Part shown: positions 22,973 through 33,572 of the stretch, piece by piece
How positions within the stretch are numbered: position 1 is the first letter of the stretch
Layout: every line of letters starts with the position of its first letter
Origin: Panaeolus papilionaceus
Taxonomy: Eukaryota > Basidiomycota > Agaricomycetes > Agaricales
Assembly (NCBI GenBank): GCA_015501605.1
Contig: JADNRZ010000007.1
Coordinates: 1,426,001 to 1,490,000 of the forward strand
Reading direction: 5' to 3'
DNA length: 64,000 nt
Translations under genes and position numbers: made by a program
The notes under the pieces: model-generated
What the model was told of the DNA's origin: nothing
The model's database searches: none
Seen by the model: only the letters and a program-made list of their open reading frames with translations

Positions 22973-23127
22973 TAGTCTCGGTTAACCCAGCCTCTCCCGT
23001 TTTGGGAGGTCAACCCGATTTGGGTTTCCCAACGGGAGAGTCTGGGCGCAAGCCAACATGGTTGGGAGGGTTTGCGTTTCGCAAAACGCTTGGCGAAGTT
23101 TGGCATATTTGTAAGCTCATTAGGGGC
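22973..23127 (+). repeat. Left terminal inverted repeat of the Mutator-like element
   Basis: 155 bp starting TAGTCTCGGTTAACCC. It contains its own nested palindromes: CTCTCCCGTT pairs with AACGGGAGAG, AACCCGA with TTTGGGTT, and GCGTTT with AAACGC, so each end can fold into hairpins. Confidence 0.9.
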
Positions 23128-23793
23128 TAGGTACACGACATTCTGACGCGTCATAGTGGAAATAAAACATCATTCTCTATCTTGTACACCATAGAACGCG
23201 ACATAATGTATCGATTACATGCCTAATCATGGTCAATACCACTCCTTCACCTTTTGTTACAAGTAAATAATCGAAAACAACAACGCTCGTTCAATCATGC
23301 GAATCAGCAAAACATCCCGCTACTCCCGCCAACACTGCTCAATCTTCAGAGAGCCTCAAGTTGCACTAACCCCTCCTCTCACCCATTTGAAAAAATATAT
23401 ATTTGTTGAATGTGTAATCCTCACTTCGTCTGAAATAAACGGAGTCTCCAGAAACTTCCAGAGTGAGAATTTGGGTAACTCTTCAATTGCATCCAGAACG
23501 TGACATGCCGTTTCAACCAGAGTCCTGGCCTGGTTTCGATTTTCTCTGTAATGTGGATGGGAAGGAGGAAACGAGGGATAGAAATCCAAGTCAAGAGGGT
23601 CTTCGTCTGGGAATGCCACTGGTGGTGGTGAGGTCTGGTGTTTCTGACACAGCTGACGATGGTGGAAGGCTCCTCGTATTCTGGATCCATGTCACTCGTA
23701 GCCTCGTAGGGTAAATGAATGTATTGACTTGAACAGTATGGGAGGAAGAAGATGAGAGGGAGTCGCAGTTGAAGATATAATGATTATAAACTG

Positions 23794-23948
23794 GCCCCTA
23801 ATGAGCTTACAAATATGCCAAACTTCGCCAAGCGTTTTGCGAAACGCAAACCCTCCCAACCATGTTGGCTTGCGCCCAGACTCTCCCGTTGGGAAACCCA
23901 AATCGGGTTGACCTCCCAAAACGGGAGAGGCTGGGTTAACCGAGACTA
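23794..23948 (-). repeat. Right terminal inverted repeat of the Mutator-like element
   Basis: Exact reverse complement of the left repeat, ending ...GGGTTAACCGAGACTA, directly followed by the second copy of GGAGTTACG. Confidence 0.9.
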
Positions 23949-24799
23949 GGAGTTACGGAACGGTGGAGTCGATGTCTCCCTGATGCTTGGGGGTTTCTAT
24001 CTATCGGACCGAAGACGCCAACCATCGAGCGGCTGAAGAACGCCGCCCCGGTCAAGCTCTCATTGTAGCGTCCCTTCATTTTGCACGCACGATTTTGGTC
24101 TCCCCAACCCCTAAGTGCACGCGTTTCATCTACATTGCCATCAAGCAATCCACTCTTATCGTGACTACCCGGCTATGAATAGCATACACACCCGGCTCCA
24201 GCCTCGTCTCGCAGACCGAGGCCTTGTGTGGCACTGGCACGCACTGCGCAGACCGGGCTTAGGACCAATGAACCTCAATTGTGCCTGCATAACAACTCTC
24301 TGAATATGATTGGGAATTCTCAGGTAAAAATAGTTTGAAACGGAAAGATATGGCTTATAGAATGTGGTCTGATTCAAGGTTTTTCTTGGGATACAATTAG
24401 GTTTGATATCCAGAGTCAAGTCGGAATGGCCAAGAAAGGATAACCTGGAAACATGTTCGTTTTCGCCGATTTTCGGCAACTTCTCCATGGCTGATAATGA
24501 TAATCGGTGACTTGTTTGACTTTGAATCAAAGACGATTCAAAGACTCCGTGGAGACCCCCTTGCGATCTGCATACCTTTGATGGGTTAATGTACGGCCGA
24601 GTTCGCGGAGAAACCCTTTATTCCCCTGTCCCGTTAAAGCATTAATCGTGTCGACGTCACCGCCACATTGATATGTATTGATCCTCCCTGGCCTGGAGCA
24701 AATGCCCTATATATAAACAGGTCGCAGTCTTGGTTGCATCTTACTCTCGCAGTCCCAGTTGCCCCTCCCTTCCTTTTATCCACTCAGTCCAAATTCATC
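23949..24799. other. Promoter region of the Ser-rich hypothetical gene
   Basis: About 850 bp without a convincing gene. It ends with a strong TATA box and a pyrimidine-rich leader before the start codon at 24800. Confidence 0.4.
24708..24717 (+). promoter_or_regulatory. TATA box
   Basis: TATATATAAA lies 92 bp before the start codon of the downstream gene, followed by a CT-rich stretch typical of fungal transcription starts. This argues against the upstream in-frame ATG at 24668 being used. Confidence 0.6.
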
Positions 24800-25691
24800 A
24801 TGGCCTCAGTAACGACAATACGTGGATACTCAGACTTCTTCACGTCTGGTTTTAGAGCTGTTACTAATCGCAGCAGCTCAATAAGCAGCTATGGGGATAC
24901 GAGTTTTACTACCTCTTCAACGACTCGATCTTCACCTCTGGTCGATATCACCCAAGGGCGTCGGCCAAGGCCATTATCAATGATCATTCAGAAGTCAACA
25001 CCCAAAAACACCGAGAAGAAACATTCGAGGAGGTCATCTATTGTTTCCTTTTCTTCGAAATTGTTCGATCGCAAGGGTCGACAATCTGTGGACGAAAACT
25101 CGCCATTGACCTCGAAAAGTGAAAAGAGCTCCCGATTCTTGGCTTCGAACCGTGACGACCTTCCCGATGTATGGATAACTGCCGGAGGACCTTTCACACC
25201 GTCTACTGTAGACGGCAGGTAAGAAATTTCATTCATACCTCACTCTCGGTTGCTCATCCCTGGCCTCCTCTTGTAGCTTTTCTCGTCATCGCACAATCGA
25301 TCCCTTCTCCTCCTCCCCCGAGTCCAAGTCGCTGTTCATGGACTTCTCATCGACTGATAGCTTGCCCTACACTGCTCCTAAGCGAGAGTCGTTCCTCTCA
25401 ATGACTGGCTCTTCATCACCTCGATCATCCGTCGTCTATCCTCAGCGACGAGAAAGACCAACATCTGTGCAAACCATGCCGCTTCCTCCTCGCTCTCGAT
25501 GCTCCTCTACCTCTTACCCGAGTCGGATGTACGGTCAGGAGAAGACTGACTTCTTCTGGATAGTCGAGGAAGAGCCGGAGCTTGGAAACGAGCCTCTTGT
25601 CGAGACCCAGGCAGACGAGTGGGATGCACCTGCAAAAATCGACTGGCGAGAATTCCACATCGACCTCATTATGGAGGATGACTCGCATTAG
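24800..25691 (+). CDS. Ser-rich hypothetical protein
   Basis: Two exons (24800-25218 and 25277-25691) encode 277 residues. I do not recognise a family. The sequence is dominated by Ser, Thr and Arg, with short basic patches (RRPRPLSMIIQKST, KKHSRRSSIVSF) that look like kinase-accessible sites. A conserved-looking C-terminus has FFWIVEEEPELG and DEWDAPAKIDWREFHIDL. No signal peptide, membrane span or catalytic motif is visible. The strong TATA box suggests regulated or high expression. It is probably an intrinsically disordered basidiomycete-specific protein. Confidence 0.7.
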
Positions 25692-27829
25692 TGCATTTCA
25701 CTTTCCATTTCCCATGCTCTGCTGCCTTCTACAATGTTAACTATCCCCTTCCGCCTTCATCCTTCGACTATATGACACCATTGTATTATCTGCATTTTGT
25801 TCCATTCTCACCAAAATTATACCATCGGGTCCCGCTTCCTGGGTTCTCTCATCTTATTTTTATGTAAAGGACAGACCAGCATTTTATGGTTTTGTTGCAA
25901 CACTTGCCACTATTTACTTGTATTACCATAATTCCCCATCTCATCCCTTGTTAGAGTTAGCTCGCTTTGACACACCCATCATCGTTCCATCCCCTTGTTG
26001 TAACAATAAGACTTGACCCTGTACATTGTCGTAGTAGAGTTATCGGTATGTAAGACGATAATACACGAAATTTCACTCATGACGAGCCTGCCTTCTTCGA
26101 GAACATTTCATCAGTCATACCGCAGTAAGTAATGTATTCGAGCTCAAAGATGATGTGAATTGTACCACCTATACTGCCATGTACCTGAGCTTCTTGCTCA
26201 CTAATTTAGCGAGGCTATATACGGTGGTTTCTGATGGAATATCAGACCCGAACTTGGAGTTTGCAGTTTGGGACTGCAATACACTGTGGTGTGGGCATCA
26301 GCCCATCAGCATCATGATCGTAAGAAGCAGTAGCCTCTGAAGAGCGCTGACCGCTACTGATCGACGAGGGTAGATCATTTAGGGACTGAGGCTGCATCTC
26401 AATGTATCTATGAACTCGCGGGTGTCGTATTCAGCGCCCCCGTTGTAGGGTCTGGGGATACTAAGGAAAGTTACCGCTTGTGCTGTCGTCAGGAATGCGG
26501 ATGATTCCATAATTTGCGGTTTTCGAAAAATAGGCTGATACCCAATACCTTGGGCTTGCCAGTGAAGAAGCTTTGAAGGCTGTTCGAATACCTGCTGTTC
26601 AAATGGTTTCGCTCCCCACCATTCTCATGGCTTGCCAACCATGTGGGCAATGGTTTTGAATGGTATTTATAGAACACTTTTCACGACGACAGTATTTACT
26701 GCACCCTGCTTTCCCGCGTATAAATAGGATGTCATGACCCAAAAAGAAAGACGACATCCCGCGCAGGATACAGCTAATTCATATGCTCTACCTCTTCCAG
26801 CGTTTCCCTGTCAGTTGCTTCTTTCTGAACCAATACAATTGAATCACCTGGTCTTCGAGGCTATTGTAACGGAGTCTATTCAAAGCTTGACGTAAAAATA
26901 ATTCTCCCTTCTTATCGCCCTATTTGTAGGTCCTGCGATAAGATATTTATTCGGGAATCTTGACATACCTCAACCAAATTCAACAACACGCTGTACGCAC
27001 TTTGTAGCCGGAGAAGGTCCTTAATCACCTGCTGAACCTTTCGCCTTCTCGCTACTGCCCCGACTAGGAAGTTCGTCTATTCAGTGAACTTGATGCAAGG
27101 ACGATACGCTCCTAGGACATCCCAGAGGCGAACCATGCGAGATCTATCAGGAACTAATACACTCGAAGCCTCGGTGTATATACTCACCGACCGATGTCGA
27201 GTTCTTGGTTCTTTTCGTACCAGCAGCTTCGGGATATTGCAATGCTTGTCACCTAAAGGGGAAAGCAATAGTCGGCGCCTGTTTGCCCCGGTCCTTATGA
27301 TTTCAACGATAGTGCCTGATGCATCGCACCTCTGAACTGTTTCCATTCCATTCCAACCAGTGTCTCGAGTTTCGTCTCGATATCGCGTTAGTTTTATATA
27401 TGTGAAGGAATAACCGCATCTCGAGACCGTTCGGAGTTGCCTGTAGATATATTGGTCCAGGCCACCTTTCACCCACAGATTTGATTCAATTCATGAGGTC
27501 ACCGGATTGACCATGCACGGAACCTAATTGTCGTTTAGGTAGTCATGTCACTCTGCATTCTAATCACGTCTTTGGGCGCTATTCAATCTTCAGGCACGTT
27601 TGAATTGGACCCTGGCATCCTAGGCAACAGGCGGTTGGGCGCGCCGTTAGGTGTCATTGTCAAGATAGTACATTGAATAGGAAAGCAACTCAGACGAATT
27701 CGTCTCTGCTGCCGAGAACAAACCTGGTTCAGGCACAGCACGTTTCTGTGGCATACCAAGACGCCGATACATATAGACCGTAAACTCGCAAACGGCCCCC
27801 TTCAGTCTTATCAGCAGCAATGAGAGATG
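25692..27829. other. Gene-free stretch of 2.1 kb
   Basis: CT-rich 3' flank of the Ser-rich gene, then sequence with only isolated short open frames. A TATA-like GTATAAATAG near 26717 has no obvious downstream gene. The stretch ends at the MITE target site. Confidence 0.35.
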
Positions 27830-27837
27830 GCGTCCAG

Positions 27838-28204
27838 GGGACCCCTGATAACCCCAGGGGAACCTACATGCCAATCCGGACGCCAAACGCCGCCGTAGGC
27901 GGCGGAACCTAGATCAAATTTGGTGGAATCCGGACGCCGATTGAGCCCAGACGGCTTGAAACTTAGGTACAAAGTCCGGACGTTCGACTCGAAAATCGCG
28001 AAAATCAAAGAAAAATCCAAAAAAAATCCAAAAAAATACCCATTTTTGAACCTAGATCCCGAAATCCGGACGTCTTGGAGGTGAGCCGGAACCTAGGTAA
28101 AATTAGGTAAAATCCGGACGCGAAACGCCCAAAATTTTGGAAATCAGTCCGGACACCAGGGCCAGATTTGGGATGTAGGTTCGCCCGGGGTTATCAAGGG
28201 TCCT
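27838..28204. mobile_element. MITE of 367 bp with regularly spaced CCGGAC motifs
   Basis: The ends form imperfect inverted repeats of about 33 bp (GGACCCCTGATAACCCC at the left against GGACCCTTGATAACCCC at the right). The element is flanked by the 8-bp direct repeat GCGTCCAG (27830-27837 and 28205-28212), as expected for hAT-like or related DNA transposons. The interior is non-coding. CCGGAC occurs at 27876, 27930, 27976, 28066, 28114 and 28149, mostly 45-54 bp apart, interleaved with CCTAGAT/CCTAGGT motifs. Confidence 0.8.
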
Positions 28205-28507
28205 GCGTCCAGGTGTGGAAAAATACTGGCGGCTGTCACTCAACTATCAGCACATCATGCCACGACTGGCAATAATACAATGCGTGAAGAGGGGACACAT
28301 GCAAGAAACAAGCACAAGGTTACACCGGTGGTCAGGCCGGTCGAATGTGAGAGTTGGTAATGCTTGACAAAACGTGATGGTATAATTCTTATTAGTTCCT
28401 GTTGTCAAATTATCTGGTTTATTGAATTAGTTTTCGTCGCATCAACATCAACCTCCATTTCACTCACAGTAATTACAAGTATATCCAAAAGCTAAATGGT
28501 ATCACCC

Positions 28508-30733
28508 TCATTTCCCTCCACCCTTAGTCAACATCATCTCCTTTTTGACCTCGCTACTCCATTTAAAGAAATTACATTTCCACTGAGGGTCAACCTGCTC
28601 GCGTAGTCGCTCACTGCGACCTTTATCATATCCTGGTCCAACTGGTCTACATGCGTCCGTTAATAAACCTGATCCCGTAAGAAAACATCAAACCAACCTT
28701 GAACAGATGAAGAACCTCTTTCCTTTATTCGGCCCAGGCTTATTGACAGTAAACTCCTTCGCAGGCTCGTTATGCACCGTACACAACGGAGGCTGCAAGG
28801 GAGCGAGAAGACTATTCCAAGCAGCATTTTTCTCCTTCTTAGTTTGCTGAGAGCCATTGGGTGCATCTTGCGAAGACGATGGCCCACTGTCCACCAATTG
28901 GCTTTCCGACCGAGAAAGCTCCAGCGCCAGTTTATAATCCGCGTCCAGGTCCACTTCAGTCATGTCAACGTCAACTATTGATTCAGCATCGACTCCAGGC
29001 TCCTCTTGAGGTGTCGGGCTTGTCTTCATCTTGACTTTCCCGGGCTTTATGCTCTCTTTCCCCTTCCCGCTCCCTGAAGCGTTTTTGGGTTGCGAAAAAA
29101 AGCTCGCTAGAGAGGACTGTCCGGGTTTGCTTTTGCTAGAGGCTTTGGTTTCCTCAGCCTTTGTGCTGGGACGAGCCTTTTTCGTTGCTGTGGTGGATTG
29201 TGAAGGTGCTTCCTTTCTCTTTGCATTGGTGGCAACGGTTGGAAGTGGAGTAGGGGTTGGAGTACTGGTAGAAGGATCCTTTGAGGGTACAGTTATCAAT
29301 TCCGAGTCTGATGATATCTTGGATACCAATTGAGGGGGCTTAGACTCTGTGCTAACCGCAGACGCAGATCGTGAAGGCTTCTCACGCGTCGGGGCACCAG
29401 AACCACCGAAGAAAGAAGATAACAGCGACTGCTTGTACTCGTCCCAAAATTTAGCTGCTATCCGCGGTGGGTCTGGTATCTCTTCCCCTTCTTTTCTCTG
29501 CATGCCGAGCACGTCACGTAATTTGGTGGCAACACCGGTTGAGATATTGATAATTTGGTCGTAGAAGTCAACATACACGGGACAGTGGTCACTTCCTAAA
29601 ATGCGAGGCTGAATATCTGCTGCTTTTATCCAAGGTACAAGGCCGGGTGTGATGAGAATGAAATCAATCCGCGTTCCATAATTGGTCGCGCGAGCACCTA
29701 TTTTTGTGTTCCAGCCTGAACAAAATATCAATAGCCGTAAAAGTGGTAGAAAATTCATGATGCCTACATGTAAACATATCCTTCCGCTCTGGCCAGAATT
29801 TTCTGACTATATCCACCAAACACCCCGTGCGGACCCCATTCTCGTCCTCTCGAATCAACCAGTCCCTCAACGATCTCCTATACTCTTTACCCCAAAACCC
29901 TTCCTCGCCTGATAGACCCTCCTTCAATCCTTTCTCAACCATAAGTTGTCCCTCTACATGATCCTCAACCGCTGCACACGCGTTCAAATCACCAACAATC
30001 ACGACCTCCCTTCCCTGCTGAATGAGCAGTGCGACACGTCGTTCCATAACCCGATGAAAGTCCATCTTGAACTTTCCGCGCTCAGGGGTGCCAGCGTCGT
30101 TGGGACAATAGACGTTAATGAGGACAAAGAGCCCAAGGTCGGTGATAATGACACGACCTTCGCTATCAAGGGTTTTGTAGTCGGTTTCAATGATGTCATC
30201 ATCATCTTCGACGTTGCCTGCCGGTGAGAGAGGCGCAGAGATTCTTTCCTCTGAGGTAAGAGGTGGCTTTGGCTCGAGGCATCCTGAGATGCCCTCTTCT
30301 GCCTTCAATGCCACCGCTATGTCGCGTCGGATGTAGGTTGCAACACCCGAGTACCCTCCTTTTTTGAGTGGGAAGGAAAAGAAGGAGTCAAATTCTGCTG
30401 GAAGGCCAACGTTCTTTGGCAGAAGAGAGCGAGAGCTTTTCATTTCTTTATAATCATATTCGTTGATTAAATATGGGTGTTATTCAGCAGCAATTAATTA
30501 ACTCACCTTGGAAGCAAATAATATCCGCTCCAATATGGTTTAGCACTTCATTAAAGGTCTTGAAAGAGTTCCATCTGCATTAAATGTGTTATTTGATTTC
30601 CTATTTGCGCGTCTCTGACAAGACATACGGATGGTATTGGGGGAGTGTTCGGACACCATTCTGGTTCTTAGTTCAGCTTTATGTTTCTAGATACCAATAT
30701 CGTGCTTACAATATTCCACGTCACGACACGCAT
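28508..30733 (-). CDS. APN2: AP endonuclease 2 (class II, ExoIII family) with PIP boxes and GRF zinc finger
   Basis: Six exons (30710-30733, 30629-30660, 30507-30574, 29768-30445, 28698-29715, 28508-28646) join in frame to 652 residues. The nuclease opens with MRVVTWNINGVRTLPQY and IICFQEMKSS (metal-binding Asn and Glu), then VGDLNACAAVEDH and GSDHCPV near residue 315 (catalytic Asp/Asn and His). The C-terminal tail is disordered and Lys/Ser-rich with two PCNA-interaction boxes, QSLLSSFF (29408-29431) and QSSLASFF (29096-29119). It ends in a Zf-GRF domain (CTVHNEPAKEF, GPNKGKRFFICSRPVGPG, CNFFKW). The enzyme cleaves abasic sites and trims 3' blocked ends in base excision repair at replication forks. 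Domain order matches Apn2/APEX2. Confidence 0.95.
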
Positions 30734-31253
30734 ACCATCACTGCACTGCCGAATTGTCGAATAAAAAGTTGAATGCGAATAAAGTCAAACGCGTGGTGGA
30801 GGTTCGAATACAAGTTGTGACTCTACAAGACGCGCCTGTGGGGTAAATTAATGGTAATTATGTAATTAAACATGAATCTTAGGGGCGTTGTTGGCCTTCA
30901 CCTGCCTTTACAATCTCTAGTCGCTGGTACTACATCCGTCTCCAAATGGCGAAAGTCTCACAGCTCAAAGTGCTGCAAGGGATTGCGAAGGATTCCTCAG
31001 TTTTAACATAAATACTATTCGTCCTGCAAAAAATGTCGTCAAGGTCGTGGCGATGCCATGCACCTACTGAAAGTTTCGCGTAGTATCTACTTACTTTTGA
31101 TGAGGGGTATGGCCAGTTGGTTTCAAAAATCGCGTCACCAGAATATCCATAGTTGTCTAGTTGTCAGAAAGTTCCAAGAAAATCCCAAGTTTAAAAGTCC
31201 AGAGCGAGCCGCTTATAAAATTAAATGTGATAATACACTTTGTGCGTGGTTTG
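30734..31253. other. Short intergenic region between APN2 and the RING gene
   Basis: Promoter of APN2 (minus strand) and 3' flank of the RING gene. No gene-like signal. Confidence 0.4.
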
Positions 31254-33102
31254 TTACAAGCTGAAGACTGCACGAATTTTCAGTCCAAATACTCCACCCC
31301 CTTTGCCGTCCCATCCAGGAATAACAGCACGACAAACTGGACATCTGAACGTTAGGATGAGCAATGTTAGTAGGCACGAGAGGGGATATGCTTCCTCTTA
31401 CCGAGCATCCTCAGCAGGTCCAATTACAGCGACGCGTTGTTGCGTCGTCTTAATGGCAGTAAACAAGCATTCTCCACAGCAAATATGACCGCAGGGTGTA
31501 AGCGTCGCATTGGTCGGAGCACAGAAGCAGATGGGACAAGTGTAAGAGGAGAGATGCGATTCATCGTCAGCAGTTTGGTTGTTAGTCGTCGTCTCTTGGG
31601 GGTCGTTGTCCCTTTCAATCTCTGTACTAGAACCTCCGGGATGTGTGTCGTCATCTGAGAAAGAGGACAGATCGACTGTTTCGGCCTTCTGCTTTCCTTT
31701 ACTTGAAAATTGCCTTGTTGCGGTAGATAATGTCTGATAGGGTGTCGGTGGTGAATCCGTAATGTCGATAATATCAGTGGGATTTGGAGGACCTGAAGGA
31801 CGAGCAGATTTCGCCCTAGCACGATATTTGCCTTTATCTCTTTTAGGTGGCGGGCTTGGAGATTCACTGCTACGAGACGAGTTTGCACCATGTGAGATGC
31901 GACGCGAGCTAGAGCTGGCGATAGGATCTGCAGCAATTAAATAGTCAACAAGGATTCAGGAGTCAGAAATCTATACACACTTATGGGGAGATCTGCAAAT
32001 TCTTCCAGCAGCCTCTGTACTCTCATCCTATCCTCCCTGTCGGCCTGACTAGTATCCAAATCTGCAGTTCCTTCGGGTTCGCGTTTCATACTTGCGCTTG
32101 AACGAGTGTCGGGCGTAGTTCCACTTCCACCTGCAAAACCCATACTCGACGACTGACCAGATTCTTGTGGCTCATGGGGGGTAGGACCTAAAGCACTGGC
32201 ATGCGATGAGTTTGCACCATGTGAGATTGGGCACGAACTAGAGCTGGCGATAGGATCTGTAGCAATCAAATGTCAACAAGGATTCAGGAAATCAGAGGTC
32301 GATGATACACACTTATGGGGAGATCTGCAAATTCTTCCAGCAACCTCCATACTCTCATCCTATCCTCCCTGTCTGCCTGGCTGGTATCCAAATCTGCAGG
32401 CCCTTCAGGTTCGCGTTGCGTGTCTGCGTTTGAACGGTCATCGGGTCCACTTCCATTTCCACCTGCAAAACCTAGACTCGACGACTGATCAGATCCGTGT
32501 GGGCCCTGCTCGTCCGTCAGCCCAAGTTCATTCCGAAGCTGAATATCCAACATATCCGGCTCCAGAGACGAAGGTGAATCTGTTCCACTCTCTGAAACGG
32601 GTTGAGTGCCGGAGCCGCCGATTTCTAGATCACCAGAAGGGGACCTTTTCCTCTTTGCGCCTTGCGATGTCGATATAGATTCCTGCGACTCCATGTCCAC
32701 AGCCATCGCTTCATCATGATTCTGTAGATGAAAATCCATGGGCTCTGGGCTCTCCGAAGAAGGGACAAACCGTCTCTCTTTCCCATTTGTAGCTCTTGAA
32801 ACGGATGTGCTCGTGAAAGGTGTTGTATTTCTGCTCCCGTTGTACTCTCTCCCCACAATCGCGGAAGGTCTTGACTCCATCATCTTCCTCGTAGAAAGCC
32901 TAGACCTAGTATTCGCAGAAGAAGAAGAATCAGGGCTAGCTCGTGAATTCGTGCGCGACGTTGTCTGAGATCGTGCCAATGACTTTGTTCGTGACAGAAG
33001 AGGACGAGTTGTCAAAGGTGCCGGTAAATCACTTGGAACGTCAATGAAATCCATTATTGGTATCCCACGAGGCGTGTGGCGTCCAGCGCGTCTGGTAGAC
33101 AT
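31254..33102 (-). CDS. RING-type E3 ligase, SUMO-targeted (Slx8/RNF4-like), with a duplicated exon
   Basis: Four exons (32313-33102, 31981-32256, 31402-31927, 31254-31344) give 560 residues. The C-terminus is a C3HC4 RING: SYTCPICFCAPTNATLTPCGH, CCGEC and, after the last intron, RCPVCRAVIPGWDG. Preceding it are SUMO-interaction-like patches of aliphatic residues beside acids: IIDITD and VDLSSFSDDD. This layout, a disordered N-terminus with SIMs and a C-terminal RING, is that of SUMO-targeted ubiquitin ligases acting in nuclear DNA repair. Exon 2 is a copy of the end of exon 1: both carry REPEGxADLDTSQADREDRM and RLLEEFADLPI, and the flanking intron is copied too. The start is the ATG for MSTRRAGRH. 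Slx8 orthology is likely but not proven by sequence reading. Confidence 0.85.
31878..32500. repeat. Tandem duplication of about 330 bp covering an exon and intron
   Basis: About 290 bp at 31878-32170 recurs at 32208-32500, offset 329-332 bp, with roughly 85-90 per cent identity by eye. Each copy spans an exon start, the whole preceding intron including both splice sites, and the RLLEEFADLPI-coding exon end. The copied splice sites allow the extra exon to be used in frame. Confidence 0.85.
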
Positions 33103-33572
33103 TATGAAGGTCAAAAGATTGTGTCATGGTCAAAGCCAAGTTTGGTGTTGAACTTGAAGACAAACAACCAGGTTGAATTTTCACCCACTTCATCGTCGTT
33201 TAAACTGTCATGATTGGATGCAAGGCGTAGCTGAAGCAAAAGAAAACAAGTTGATTGCATACTTTTATCATTACAGACTAGTCGTAAGATTCATTACATG
33301 CAGAAAACGAGATCCAAATACAAGATATGAAGGCAAAAGAGACGAACGAAAAATGTGTGAAACGACGCACATACAAGAATACGCCGCTTCTCTGATACAA
33401 GCAATGCAAATGTCCCGAAGGTACTACTAAACAGGGGGATATGATACACATACATACAATGTAGAAAATTCAGAATAAAAAAAGCAACACCTTGCAAGTG
33501 AGGATTTTCACAAAATGCAGAAAAAATGCAGGGAAATCGTACAAGGAGTAGGGTTAGACGCCGCATCTATTC

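Larger units (their letters stand above)
22973..23948. mobile_element. Non-autonomous Mutator-like DNA transposon, 976 bp
   Basis: The element is bounded by 155-bp terminal inverted repeats that I find identical base for base, and flanked by the 9-bp direct repeat GGAGTTACG (22964-22972 and 23949-23957). Long terminal inverted repeats plus a 9-bp target duplication fit the MULE superfamily. The 666-bp interior has no transposase; its longest frames are under 90 codons, so it must be mobilised in trans. Perfect repeats and intact target copies mean a young insertion. Confidence 0.9.

Noticed and set aside
24668..24799. Upstream ATG for the Ser-rich gene
   Set aside because: It lies before the TATA box, so it would not be in the main transcript.
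27077..27472. 131-codon minus-strand open frame
   Set aside because: No recognisable motif, no splice partners, unusual composition; most likely chance.
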